Shown: piece after piece, positions 39,001 to 64,000 of the stretch
How the letters are laid out: each line of letters opens with the position of its first letter
Position numbering within the stretch: position 1 is the stretch's first letter
Source of the DNA: Haemonchus contortus
Taxonomy: Eukaryota > Nematoda > Chromadorea > Rhabditida > Trichostrongylidae
Direction of reading: 5' to 3'
Assembly: GCA_000469685.2 (NCBI GenBank)
Contig: LS997562.1
Span: 3,000,492 to 3,064,491, forward strand
DNA: 64,000 bases
The notes under the pieces: model-generated
What the model was told of the DNA's origin: nothing
What the model saw: only the letters and a program-made list of their open reading frames with translations
Database searches by the model: none
Program-made: the position numbers and the translations under genes

Positions 39001-40107
39001 AGAACTTCTTATATTGCGAATTTGTTACCGAATTTGTCAGTTACTATGATTTGAATGAAGATCCATATCAGGTACATTTTATTTTCTGAGCTTGTCTTAG
39101 ACATTAGGACGAAAGGCTTGAAACAACCACTCGGTGAGCAAACTTAGACATCTGCCACATCCTTTTAGTGTAGCTGTGAGATTACGACTAGAAATAGTGA
39201 GTAGCTTCCTGGCAGATGTGGCAGAGAACTATCAAGAACCCAACAAATACAGCCTTCTTCTTTGCAGTCGATTTTTTGGCGAGAACGGGTTACAGATGGA
39301 CAAGTCACTGAAATTTGGGGGATCTCTTGTTTGATGATATTGCTTTACCCTCAACAATATCATCCTTACAACCACTACTGCAGTACAGGCTTTCATTTAT
39401 GTTCTAGCAGGCCAGCCATGACAACTAGGGAGTAAACGATATACCTGTACCCCCTAGGTGTTACAGGAGGCTTGTTTACTGATAAGAGTACCACATCGAT
39501 ATGTGGGAGGAATCTATATCGGGCGGGAATATGTGGGAGAGACATCTTTTGATGAATTCTGAGAGTCGAGCTCTGAAGCCAATACCGTCGGCAGAATTTA
39601 TATTAACTTCCTTTCCGTATACACAAAGGTAAGGGGAAGAAAAGGAAAGATGAAGGGGAAGTGGGGAGGCAGTTGAGCGTCAGACAGTCTTTACAGCTGG
39701 ATAAAAGTCATCTAGCCCCTCCCAGCTCAGCTTACAGCTAATTTCGAAAATAGTTGCTGAGGCGAAGAAGTGAAAGCAAGTCTTGTAAATAGTCACCTGT
39801 TAAATTTGCTTATTAAAAAAGAATTACCCGGTTTATCTACGTAGTTTGGCCCCTTGAATTAACCTTCAATTGATTGATTAAATCTTCTATAAATGACTAA
39901 ATATATTTTTTTTTTCAAAAAATTTGGACGAGAATGATTGATTTTTAGTTACACAACATCGTCTATTCGTTGGAAATGAGCACACTGGAGCGACTGAGTG
40001 AACGTCTTCGTTTACTTCGAGACTGCAAAGGCGCTTCTTGTGAACGCTATTCAGCCATCAATTGGGAGCAGCATATTGAGCCACCACTTACAGCTCCACA
40101 TCCCTAG
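30096..40107 (+). CDS. sul-1: Extracellular heparan sulfate 6-O-endosulfatase (SULF family)
   Basis: Removes 6-O-sulfate from heparan sulfate outside the cell and so tunes growth-factor signalling (family knowledge). Exons: 30096-30169, 30917-31033, 31130-31243, 32848-32940, 33248-33365, 33808-33977, 34465-34615, 34684-34859, 34960-35093, 35262-35319, 35910-36051, 37040-37154, 37252-37358, 37423-37478, 38399-38665, 38963-39071, 39949-40107. The joined length is 2160 nt (719 residues), with every junction canonical and in phase. A signal peptide covers residues 1 to about 21. The metal site TDDQD and the formylglycine motif CCPSR (catalytic Cys, 31130 exon) are present, as are [18 protein letters not shown] and [19 protein letters not shown] shortened basic hydrophilic segment ([15 protein letters not shown]) and the cysteine-containing SULF C-terminal domain ([16 protein letters not shown]) follow. 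No frame breaks were found. SUL-1 orthology is inferred from this architecture. A mariner lies in intron 3. Confidence 0.95.
31815..32576 (-). mobile_element. Internally deleted mariner in sulfatase intron 3
   Basis: The ends TTAGGTTGAGTCATAAGTCC (31815 on) and its mirror (to 32576) form perfect terminal inverted repeats of about 26 bp. On the minus strand the N-terminal part of a mariner transposase is readable (HTH region, [37 protein letters not shown]). The catalytic DD34D-type core is deleted, so the element cannot encode an active transposase. A TA duplication is plausible at the left end but is not clear at the right. Confidence 0.88.
36463..36572. repeat. Inverted-repeat fragment of a MITE family shared with 59.9-60.2 kb
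   Basis: Arms AGGAGGGAAGCACCTGGGTG (36463 on) and the mirror ending CTCCTTCCCTCCT (to about 36572) flank a core containing AGCTGGGATGGGGTGAGAAT. The same core and arms, in the opposite orientation, occur inside the element at 59,888-60,226. It lies in sulfatase intron 11 (36052-37039) and has no coding content. Confidence 0.65.
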
Positions 40108-40940
40108 CATGGCCCATTTTTCCGCTAATTTTTGTAGAACTATTGCATTTTCGTAGTTTCTGTCAGTAGCCGTATACATATATACGTTATTCTAACCTGG
40201 ATAATCTCTTCAAGGAGTCTAAAAATTGAACTCTAAGACGTTCTTCATATTGTTTTATCACCTTTTAGCTTTTATATTACTTGAAATGGTCGGACTTTGT
40301 GCGATATTTCAATTCGGCTGACACGTTGAGAGGATTTCTCCTTCTAAGCGAAAGATTAAGTCGATTCACAAGCTTAAAGGAAATAAAAATGTGGGTGGAA
40401 ATAATGTTCGCGGGTGGGACTACCCTCCGCCCCTAAGCGAAGGAACAAAAGGGTGCCTGGCACATAAGCGTGAGAGTTCGTGCCGAGCTCCTGGGAACAA
40501 AGCAGTATTGGGACGAGTAATGAGCTATCTCATACCAAGACTTGGTTTGCAAAACAGACTAGGGCGCAAAAATGTGGACACCTCCCCCATCCCCCTCCCC
40601 TCGCCGCTCCAACCCACCCTAACTTGAATTTTATCAAAGTTGGTAATATGGAACTCATATTTGAAGTCTTAACGACTAACCTATGATACCTAGGTTTGCT
40701 CTGTGTGCATCTTATACTAGGGCGTATACTCTTGTCATACTGGCAAGGTGCTATTGATTTGATCTGCATGTATTGATACGGGATCAACGCTTTCGATATT
40801 TTTCATTGATTGATTTGCCGATTTGCCAATTTTCTAGAAGTTTCTTGAATTTTCCTTCGTATTTTCTTAGAATTCACCTATTATTCGCTGTGTGAAGCCT
40901 ACTCTTTGAATTAATTACGGTAATCCTTGCTATGGTCATA

Positions 40941-42480
40941 TTAGGTGTTTCAGAAAGTTCTGTCGTTTTTGGATGGTCTACTTTCAGACGCTCTTTTCTA
41001 AGTTATTTTTTGTTGTTCTGTTGTAGTATAGTATACCATTTGGAAGCGCATTCCTCGCTCATTCTGCATATCGTATCAGCTTTGCCTTATAGTGACCTCC
41101 TAGCTTTTGCAGAAACCTGGAAACAACATGAACAAACGACAGGTTCGCACCATCTTCCTTTTTCAATCCAAACTAGGCAGGAATGCGGCGGACACGGCTC
41201 AAGATATCAACATAGCGTTTGGTCCTGGAACAACAAATGAACGTACTGCACAGCGATGGTTCAGGAAATTCCGTAACGGCGACGAGAGTCTCGAAGACGA
41301 TACTCGTGGAGGTAGGCCATCGGATGTTGATAACGATGAATTGAAAGCAACGGTCGAAGCGAATCCTCGTATGATCCTGAGGGATATCTCTTCTGAACTG
41401 AGTGTATCGATTGGAACGGTTTCCAGCCATATGCGATAGATTGGGAAGTCGAAGAAGCTCGATAAGTGGGTGCCGCATGAATTGAGTGACGAGCAAAAGA
41501 ACCGTCGTTTTGAGATCTCGTCTGCTCTCCTTCTCCCCAACAAAAACGACCCTTCCTTGGATCGTATTGTAACCTATGACGAGAAGTGGATCCTACACGA
41601 CAATCGGTGACGTTCTGGGCAGTGGTTGGACAGCAGTCGAGCTCCGGAACATTTTCCGAAGTTGAAACAGCAGTCAAAGAAGGTGATGGTGGTAGTTTCG
41701 TGGTCAGCGGCTGGTTTAATCCATCACAGCTTTTTGGATCCGGGCGAAACCATCACGGCTGAAAGATACTGCCAGGATATCGACGAAATGCACCGGAAGC
41801 TGCAGCTCATGAGCCCTGGATTGGGGGTGTGGTGCGTTAGGAACGAAATGGTCGCGTCGCGGTGAGAGGGGCGTCGCGCGCGAAGGAATGTAGCAGGATG
41901 CAGCAGTAGGTAAGAAATACAAGAACAAAAGTACCAATAGTAGAATTATGCATAAAATAATGATCGCATATCGATTGAGCTGTATGAAGAACGCTAGAGC
42001 TGTAATAACGGCGAATGAGTGGTCCGCGACAGCCGCGTGCGGCAAATCGATTACCCAAAATCGTTCCTAACGCCCGTCTCCCCTGGATTGGTGAAGAGGA
42101 AGGGGCCGATCCTTCTCCACGACAACGCACGCCCGTATGTCGCACAGACCACCCTGAAGAAGCTGAACGAGCTAGGCTACGAAACTATGCCACACCCAGC
42201 GTACTCATCTGACCTCGCTCCAACGACTACCAAGTTTTCAAGCATCTCGACAACTTCCTCCGAGAGAAACGCTTCAACAATCGACATGATGTCGAATCGA
42301 CCTTCCTCGAATTCATCGCTTCTAGTTCAATGCAACCGGGATAGGCAAACTTGTTCCTTGTTGGCAGAAGTGTGTGGATAACAATGGTCCTTATTCCGAT
42401 TAACAAGGTTTTGTTTGAGCCGAGATATGTGCATTGAAAGTTAAGCGTGGAAAAACGACAGAACTTTCTGAAACACCTAA
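40941..42480 (+). mobile_element. Mariner element with perfect 30-bp terminal repeats, inactive transposase
   Basis: The first bases TTAGGTGTTTCAGAAAGTTC (40941 on) are mirrored exactly at the right end (42451-42480) over 30 bp, and TA flanks both sides (40939-40940, 42481-42482). A mariner transposase is readable from about 41128: HTH (FRKFRNGDESLEDDTRGGRP), [24 protein letters not shown], then LLHDNARPYVA and HPAYSSDLAP. In-frame stops occur at 41437 and 41608. The last aspartate region is shifted, with TTTKF where DYHFF is expected. A 256-bp element interrupts the catalytic core. The intact ends mean it could still be moved in trans. Confidence 0.93.
41825..42080. mobile_element. MULE-like non-autonomous element nested in the mariner, 11-bp target duplication
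   Basis: The 11-bp sequence CCCTGGATTGG occurs on both sides (41814-41824 and 42081-42091). Between them is 256 bp whose ends are inverted relatives: GCGTTAGGAACGA lies near the left end and its mirror TCGTTCCTAACGC near the right. Taking out the insert plus one duplicate rejoins the mariner coding sequence in frame, which proves it is an insertion. An 11-bp duplication fits Mutator-like elements (usually 8-11 bp). No transposase is encoded. Confidence 0.8.
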
Positions 42481-42576
42481 TATTTCTCTACTAAATTACT
42501 TTTACTATTACTATTACATTAGTATTAATACATTGTGACAACTAGAAAATAAATTTGAAAAAAAACAAGTCCTTGA

Positions 42577-42943
42577 ACACACATACATACACACACATAC
42601 ATACAATACACACAATACACATACACATAATACACATACACACAATACACATACACGCATACACATACACACATACACACATACATACAGACATAAACAT
42701 ACACGCAATACACATACACACAATACACATACACGCATACACATACACACATACACACATACATACACACATAAACATACACGCAATACACATACACGCA
42801 ATACACATACACACAATACACATACACATATACACATATACGCATACGCACATACACATACACACATACACACATACACATATACACATACATTCACACA
42901 CACATACAACACATACACACATACACATACACATACATACACG

Positions 42944-42979
<36 letters not shown>

Positions 42980-43039
42980 ATACACACACACACACGTACA
43001 CACAATACACATACACATACATACACACGCATACACACT
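42577..43039. repeat. CA/CATA-rich microsatellite with a 78-bp higher-order unit
   Basis: About 460 bp consists almost only of ACAC, ACAT and ACGC units. Within it a 78-bp block (42643-42720) is repeated once with minimal change (42721-42798). Long open frames on both strands here are products of the low-complexity sequence, not genes. It lies just after the mariner. Confidence 0.97.
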
Positions 43040-45051
43040 GAAACGCGTATCTCATACTAAATTCAGACAAAACGAAAACTATTAGTTTTAATTATTGAAA
43101 GTAATTATTCGTGAAAAAAAAATTGAAAATGAAAATATTTAGTGCTCGAATAAATTTGTATTAATATATGTAATAATTAATGTCAATGTAATATTAATAA
43201 TAATTTGTATTTGTATTAATAATAGAGCTGGCACCGATCAACCGACACTGAAGAGATGAAAGGCTCGGTTTGTCTGCTTGATCACAGATCTGGGATTCGA
43301 TCCCCGGATTGTATGGGTGTCACTTGCCACTACAGCACATCCACCCTTCGAGTGACCATAATGGAATCAAATGAGGGGGCTCCTAGAACCTGGTTTCAAT
43401 GGGCTGTATTGGATGGGGTTCCAATTGGCAGTATTGGATCGAATGTTAAACTCGTTAGTCTCCATTTTGGTCATTCAAAGCTCGTGAGTCCCCATTATAG
43501 CTTTTCTATGTCAATTGTTTCCAGTTTATACCGACGTAGCATGATGATGGCGTATAGGCAACGAACACCGCCTGGGGTTGTCTGGGATTGGGCCACACCT
43601 TTTAAATAACTTCAACCACCGAGGAACAACGAGAATGCCCCAAAATGAGAAATATATCAAAGGCTTGAAACAGGAAATTCCTACAATTTACAGAACGCAC
43701 CAAACACTACAACAATTTTCTACCTTTGCTTGCCTCTCCCAGGATTTATCTCTGCCTACCTTAAACGACCCACAATATCCTTTCCCTGTCTGAGCATTCC
43801 CCGCCTGACAGCGTGTTGACTAGGACAACTTCACCGCCGAAGCCTTTTTGAAGCGTTTATACTCCACAGGTGGCTCTTCTTCAGTCTCGGAAACGGGGTG
43901 TACTGTCCAGTTTTCCCTTTTTGGTCATTCCGTCGACGCCGTAGTTGATCTCCTCGAACTGCATGATCACATCGTCAAGATACGCTTCCTATTCAGGGTT
44001 TATTCAGGGTCCCTACCAACATTGCTTTATTGGAAGTTCTTCCAGGTTCGGAGAAATTCATTCGTATTACTCACAGTGATAGTACGAATCACCAACTTAG
44101 TCCCACGTTTTTGCTTCCTACTATAGCCCTGACATTTTTGTGGCCCTTTTCAAGGGGTCATGGAAACCACTGTCTCATAATGGGAGCTCTTCCAGGTTCA
44201 GAACAATCCATCCGTACTACTCACTTCATATCAATCCATAGTGAAGCATTTCGCATCTTCACGACTCCCCTACTATTCACAGTACCTTACGCTGTCAGCT
44301 ATTCAGGGTTCGAACGAGTCTATACCTAGATAGCCTACTTTGGTTTGAACACATTTCTTACCACTTCTCTGTAGGGGTCTATTAGACAACGGAAAGCGCC
44401 ATATCCATGATGAATCATGGCAAATGAACGCATTGCGAACAGAATTCCTTACATTACGGGATAGAGAATACAATTGAGTTTGTGCAATGACGATATTGCT
44501 GGCCGCTTGCTGATAACTGAAATTCCTGCATATATTCTATATATAAAGCATAGAAATTCAAAGAACCACATAGTTTCAGAGCTCATCGTCACCTTGCTTT
44601 GTTTCTTCTCTGGTTCGATCAACAAACTTCTTCAAGACTTAGTTCACTTACTTGAAGCAGATTACGAGTTGAGTGCACGGATGTGTAGCTTGTGGTTCAC
44701 CCATTTCTATCTCTTTTATCGACTAGAAATTGAAAAAAAATTGTTTGCTATTAGCCCCTGTTACACAAGGGTACGGGGTTTGGGGTGGAGGGGGGGGGGG
44801 TGGTTCATAAACAAAAAAGTCATGATCGAAAATATCTGGAAGATCCTTGATTCCCTCTGCAAATATGAGCGCCCATTTAGCCAATATGTAGATGATTATA
44901 ATCCGTTTAGGGATTAATCAAGGATCCCTTCTTTCAAAGAAAAAATTTATTTTTGTATTTTATATTACTTCACTATCACCTACAAGATAATACTCCGACT
45001 ACATCAGTCAAAATGGAAACTATAGTATAACATATGTGCTAATTTTTGGGG
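43040..45051. other. Intergenic region with a 150-bp spaced direct repeat
   Basis: A 43-bp segment at 44032-44074 (with TTCTTCCAGGTTCGGAG) is repeated imperfectly at 44182-44224, 150 bp further on. At 43,290-43,306 the sequence GGGATTCGATCCCCGG resembles a tRNA B box, without a convincing A box or cloverleaf. No protein family was recognised. The region just ahead of 45052 must hold the promoter of the small secreted peptide gene. Confidence 0.5.
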
Positions 45052-46128
45052 ATGCCCAAGAATCTGGGACCAAACTTTCTACTCCTCTGTATTTGTTTGA
45101 TCTGTTTGATGTCTGCCATCAAAGCCTTCGAAGACGACATTGATCACTGTTATTGGGGTGCTAATTCATGCAAGAAATTTTGTTATAAGGTAAGATTTTG
45201 ACGTAAAAATATTATAATTAGCGATTTCAATAGATGAATGAGAACATTCCTGTTAACAAGTAAAACCCTTCGCTTTTACCTACATTTACACTAGGTGAAG
45301 GCGGAGGGAGGGGGGGGGGGGCGACAGTATGAACGTACGTCCGAGGACGCGCGCGGCAACTTGCGCGGCGAAGGTCGTGACGGTTTGTATGACTCACGCC
45401 AACTTTCGGGGCACAAACTCAAAGTAGAGTATTTTAGTAAAGTCAGACGATCCTTCTCATCTAGTCTACTTCGAATTTGGTCAGCAATGATGGCGCTAAA
45501 GTCGTTCAAATAGTTATGAACTTCGCCGCGCAATTTGCCGCGCGCATCCTCGGACGCCCGTTCGTACACATACCCAGGCGGAGGTGGTGTAGTGTCATGT
45601 ATCCCACTTCCACACGCATGGTTTGAACGCAGCCCTGACTGGTACAAGCCCAAGTCAAGCAAGCTTTCCATTCTGATTTGACATATCTGAGGATAGAAGT
45701 AGTGCTTTGTATATCGGCTGGCCATCAAGAGTTGTTGTATAAGCCACATACGTAATCAAGACGCCATTACGACTCTGAATGGGAGTGGACTCGAACGCAT
45801 TCCATTACGAGTTAGATCAACGCCCAAGGACCACGTCTCTTATCTATTTATGGAACTCGGAAATCGCAAAAACAACGATTCAGTAACAATCTTATAGTCT
45901 ACATTAGTAGAATGCCTCAAATCCATAGCATACACCCTCATTACATCGCTGATAACAGCCAGTTCTGTTGATAGCATAGGGTATTTCCCAATGTCCACGA
46001 AAAAGAACATTTTAGAGATTCTGAGAGAAGAGTTCTGAATATTTTCCATCTTATATTATTTACTTTTTGTCCTATTTCAGAAGCGGCAAATTGGAACGTG
46101 CACAAGCGGAATGTGTCAGTGTTTTTGA
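45052..46128 (+). CDS. Small secreted six-cysteine peptide, CS-alpha-beta (defensin-like) pattern
   Basis: Two exons, 45052-45189 and 46081-46128, join in phase 0 through a canonical GTAAGA donor and TATTTCAG acceptor to give 61 residues. Residues 1 to about 25 form a signal peptide with a long hydrophobic core (LLLCICLICL). The mature part is acidic at first, then has cysteines at 33, 40, 44, 53, 58 and 60, that is C-x6-C-x3-C-x8-C-x4-C-x-C. The CxxxC, CxC and Gly-x-Cys elements are the hallmark of the CS-alpha-beta fold used by invertebrate defensins and some channel-blocking peptides. The intron splits the fold between the third and fourth cysteines. AATAAA follows at 46141. A five-codon upstream ORF (45013-45030) may lower translation. 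The fold is inferred from spacing only. Antimicrobial activity is the likeliest role, and a toxin-like or signalling role cannot be excluded. Confidence 0.72.
45310..45590. repeat. Foldback element in the defensin-like gene intron
   Basis: Arm 45327-45376 (with GTCCGAGGACGCGCGCGGCA) is mirrored by arm 45519-45573 (with TGCCGCGCGCATCCTCGGAC). The arms are GC-rich inside an AT-rich intron (45190-46080), and a 12-G tract (45310-45321) lies at the left edge. The interior has no coding signal. It is probably a MITE. Confidence 0.75.
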
Positions 46129-46140
46129 AGAAAATATAAC

Positions 46141-46146
46141 AATAAA
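46141..46146 (+). terminator. Polyadenylation signal AATAAA of the defensin-like gene
   Basis: A canonical AATAAA lies 13 bases after the stop codon of the second exon. This spacing supports a compact real transcript unit with a very short 3' UTR. Confidence 0.6.
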
Positions 46147-48375
46147 AGCCATAAAATTTTAAAAAATTGTTCAGTATGAAATTTCCCACGGATACTATGC
46201 AATCGAATAAATTACATTGTATTACATCAATTACAATATGCATAGCATTCCTTTCCAGAGCAAGAATCCATCAAAATGTTTACGTACTGTGAAAATTGCT
46301 GACATGCTTTTCTGTGAGCGTCTGATTTCTCAACAATCCTTCAGTTCTATTTTCACCAATACGGGAGTACTGAAACTACTTACAATCAAACGAAAGCCTA
46401 ACCTCGAGCCATCCTGCGCAGGTCTACAATGGTTTGAAAATCATGGTCATACGATTCGCAAACAGCTATCACTATCAATTACAAAGCATCTTATCATCAT
46501 TGACCAGGAGCTATTGATTAGAGCCAAACTGCTAGCTGGCATGACGCCATCAGTAGCGGTAAACTCGTCGAAGATACCATGATGCACTACCTACAATGCT
46601 TAAAATCAGAAAGAAACTGAAGGTTTTTGCAGACGGTCAATCCCGTTTGTTGGATAGGCCCCCTAGACGATTTCTACCCAGAAAAGTAGTGGCGTTTTAA
46701 ATGCGCATGTGTCCTCCACCATGACATGTGATAACCATCCGATGTACAAGCCAGAGTTTGTATCCACTTGACAGCGACTAACCCTCCTTTCTTAACCTCT
46801 CGTCACTCATAAATAATACGATTCTTGGGGTTCGAATGTCCTTATACCAATTATGGCTTGAAGAATAAATATAATAAATGCTATAATAACATTTGAAGGC
46901 TGCTAAGTTTGAAAGTCTTTAAATTTTTTAAAAATAAACAGCAGAATAATTTTAACGAAGTTCGTAGCTGAGTGCTAGGCCATAGCATTACGTCTGATGG
47001 ATTCTATGAAAAAATTATGGGCACATATAGTTTTGCTAAAAAGGATTTAGGTTCAATCAACTAATGCCTACCGGAACAAGCCGCGCTCTGTACAAATTAG
47101 GGGAAGCTCTGTTGGAATGGTGGGAATCCTCGAAAACAGTAACTAGTACACATTCTTGAAGAAAACTTGAAGATGAATGAAGTGATCGGGTCATTGCATT
47201 TGCTTGGGCGCTGATCGATTGATTGATCTTCAATTTAAGCTTGTGGAGATAGGATGTAAAGTAAAATGGCTTGGATTCACGTGAGAATATGGTGTACCTC
47301 ATGCTCAAATGACTAAATAAATAATAAATAATGCACCTTCTGAGATTGTTTACCAACATGTCCTATTTAACTACCGCTTCACTCAAGAACCCTACAAAGG
47401 ACTCTCTGTTAGCTCAGGGAGCTCCACCTTTGATAACTCGAAAAAACTCAAAACTGAAAATGGCCATTGAATGCTTTAAAACTACACTCATACTGTAACT
47501 GTTTCTTCGTTCTAAAAACTAGTTTTTGAAAAATCTTCACCGCTACACTGCTTTTATACCGTCAAATCCTTTTCCTGTGGAAGTGTAATGATGTAAATAT
47601 CGCTAAAAAAATGACCAAAAAAAAAAGACTCCCACAATTACCTTCGATGGAGACAGGGTGCCATATTTTGACACTTTTGTGGCGGACCAATTGCTTTGGC
47701 TTCTTCGTTTTGGGCTAACCTTTACCCTGAAATGATTGAGCAGCTTGAACAATCCGCAAAGCCGTTCCTCCACGCAACGTACCTGAAGACTGCACGACTA
47801 CTCAGGAGTCTTAAAGCTGAACAATCGCAGAAAAACTTCAGAGGAACATTCGTTTGGATCATCCAATCAGGTCATCAAAAATACCTTTTGCTGTAACTAT
47901 TTTATTGCTTTATTCGTGTTGATATATAACAAAATGACGGAATACAACCCGTCAATTCTACGAAATCTTTTACGCTATAGAAAATCGATAACTTAATCGA
48001 TATGATCGATATGTAACGTGGGCTTTCTAAGTGGATATACTTATTATTCAATAATTCTCGAATTTCAAAATCATTCAGCTCTTGGAAATTACCTAATATG
48101 AGTATTTAAAGTGTTTACGAGGAAAAGCTCTTGATTACGGAGCATTTCAAACTTATTGTACTGCTGAGAACTAATCGTCTTCATCGTACATTCGTAATGA
48201 GACGATTTTACACAGAAATTACTATTTCAAGGAGCTATTGCTTTCAGAAATGCACAATTCTTTGAACTTATCGGACATGTGTACATAAAGAGTTCCAAAA
48301 GATTAAATACAGCAACAGTTGTAAAGAGGAACGAGTTAGGGTCAGGAACAAGGAATATTCGAATTCATAGGAGAA
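46147..48375. other. Convergent intergenic region
   Basis: This AT-rich space lies between the defensin-like gene and the 3' end of the guanylate cyclase. It contains a 121-codon open frame at 46217-46582 with no recognised motif, no signal peptide and no splice support, which was not called. No repeat or RNA gene was recognised. Confidence 0.5.
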
Positions 48376-63366
<14,991 letters not shown>

Positions 63367-63651
63367 TTATCTGCTACCGGCTCGTATTTTCGGACAGAAT
63401 CAAAACCCTTGAACTCTCATTATTCAGTGATTTTCAATGAGCCTACATGTGTAACAGGTAGAATTGTGGACCAATAAATAGTCAGAGCAGGTGTGTTGGC
63501 AAGGAAGTTTCATAAGAAAAAAAAATTTGATGAATTAAAAATCTTCGGTCAACCAGTGCAGGTATGATGGCAGGGATTGTAGCCTTCTGAAATAGTACAT
63601 TGGCAAATGAACCAAGACTAAACAAGGGCATTCACTGGGCTTTCGAAATAT

Positions 63652-63910
63652 TACCCTAAAATTCCATAGATAAGAGCGGGTGAACCTACCGGTGAAAAAT
63701 GAATTGGAAAAAATCGAAATTGAATGCAGTCACCCCTCTAACTTGATGATGGATAAATTAAACTTCGAAGGAGAAGTTAAGAAGAAGCTCCGCCCCACAA
63801 CTCTAAACCCCGCCCACTTAATAAACAATTCATATAGAAAAATAGCGATTTTAACGGATTCATTTTTCACCGGTAGGTTCACCCGCTCTTATCTATGGAA
63901 TTTTAGGGTA
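63652..63910. repeat. Short MITE with perfect ~52-bp inverted repeats and TA ends
   Basis: The left arm (63652-63703, starting TACCCTAAAATTCCATAGAT) is mirrored without mismatch by the right arm (63859-63910, ending ATCTATGGAATTTTAGGGTA). The loop is about 155 bp and non-coding. The terminal TA on both sides is compatible with a Tc1/mariner-type target duplication. It lies upstream of the first visible cyclase exon, probably in an intron. Confidence 0.88.
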
Positions 63911-64000
63911 TCTTTAAGGGCGCAGTTCACGATAAAAAAGGGATTCTGAGATTTTCTCTCAGGACGAACTTGTGGCTCCCTCGTATACCATATCTGGCAC

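Noticed and set aside
42514..43085. Open frames of about 165-176 codons on both strands in the CA-rich block
   Set aside because: They are made of Cys-Val-Tyr-Met or His-Thr-Ile repeats and follow from the microsatellite. Nothing suggests a protein.
43256..43609. 117-codon frame in the intergenic region
   Set aside because: No family resemblance, and it overlaps the tRNA-like and repeat sequence.
46217..46582. 121-codon frame after the defensin-like gene
   Set aside because: No domain, signal peptide, repeat or splice context was recognised, and length alone is weak evidence in AT-rich nematode DNA.

Overview
The window is nuclear DNA of a nematode, most likely a clade V strongylid or hookworm-like species. 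The coding genes are split into many short exons with TTTCAG-type acceptors. Three genes have an acceptor just upstream of the start codon, as expected for spliced-leader trans-splicing. The proteins look like C. elegans HUM-1, NATH-10, SUL-1 and a GCY receptor, and the repeats are mariner, RTE-type LINE and foldback/MITE elements. Species and ortholog names are inference; no search was run.

Layout. (1) 1,352-19,059 (+): class I myosin of the long-tailed myosin 1e/1f type, about 30 exons, with an RTE retrotransposon in its last large intron. (2) 20,273-27,846 (-): NAT10/Kre33 RNA cytidine acetyltransferase, 26 exons, convergent with the myosin. Its reading frame is interrupted by about 20 apparent single-base indels although the protein signal is well conserved between them. 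(3) 27.9-30.1 kb: a divergent intergenic region with repeats. (4) 30,096-40,107 (+): extracellular heparan 6-O-endosulfatase (SULF/SUL-1), 17 exons with a clean frame; a decayed mariner lies in intron 3. (5) 40.9-43.0 kb: a mariner with perfect terminal repeats and a dead transposase, interrupted by a 256-bp MULE-like element, then a CA-rich microsatellite. (6) 45,052-46,128 (+): a two-exon gene for a 61-residue secreted peptide with a six-cysteine CS-alpha-beta (defensin-like) pattern. (7) 48,376 to at least 63,249 (-): receptor guanylate cyclase, 24 exons in the window. Its N-terminal part is upstream, outside the window, and its introns hold at least four mobile or foldback elements.

The genes do not form an operon or obvious pathway. 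Two observations deserve most attention. One is the small defensin-like gene, which a gene finder would easily miss because its coding exons are only 138 and 48 nt. The other is the sharp contrast between the frame-broken NAT10 locus (and a few breaks in the 3' half of the myosin motor region) and the clean sulfatase and cyclase genes. That contrast suggests a badly polished patch of assembly rather than real pseudogenisation, but only reads can decide. No prokaryotic feature, CRISPR array, rRNA or convincing tRNA was seen.
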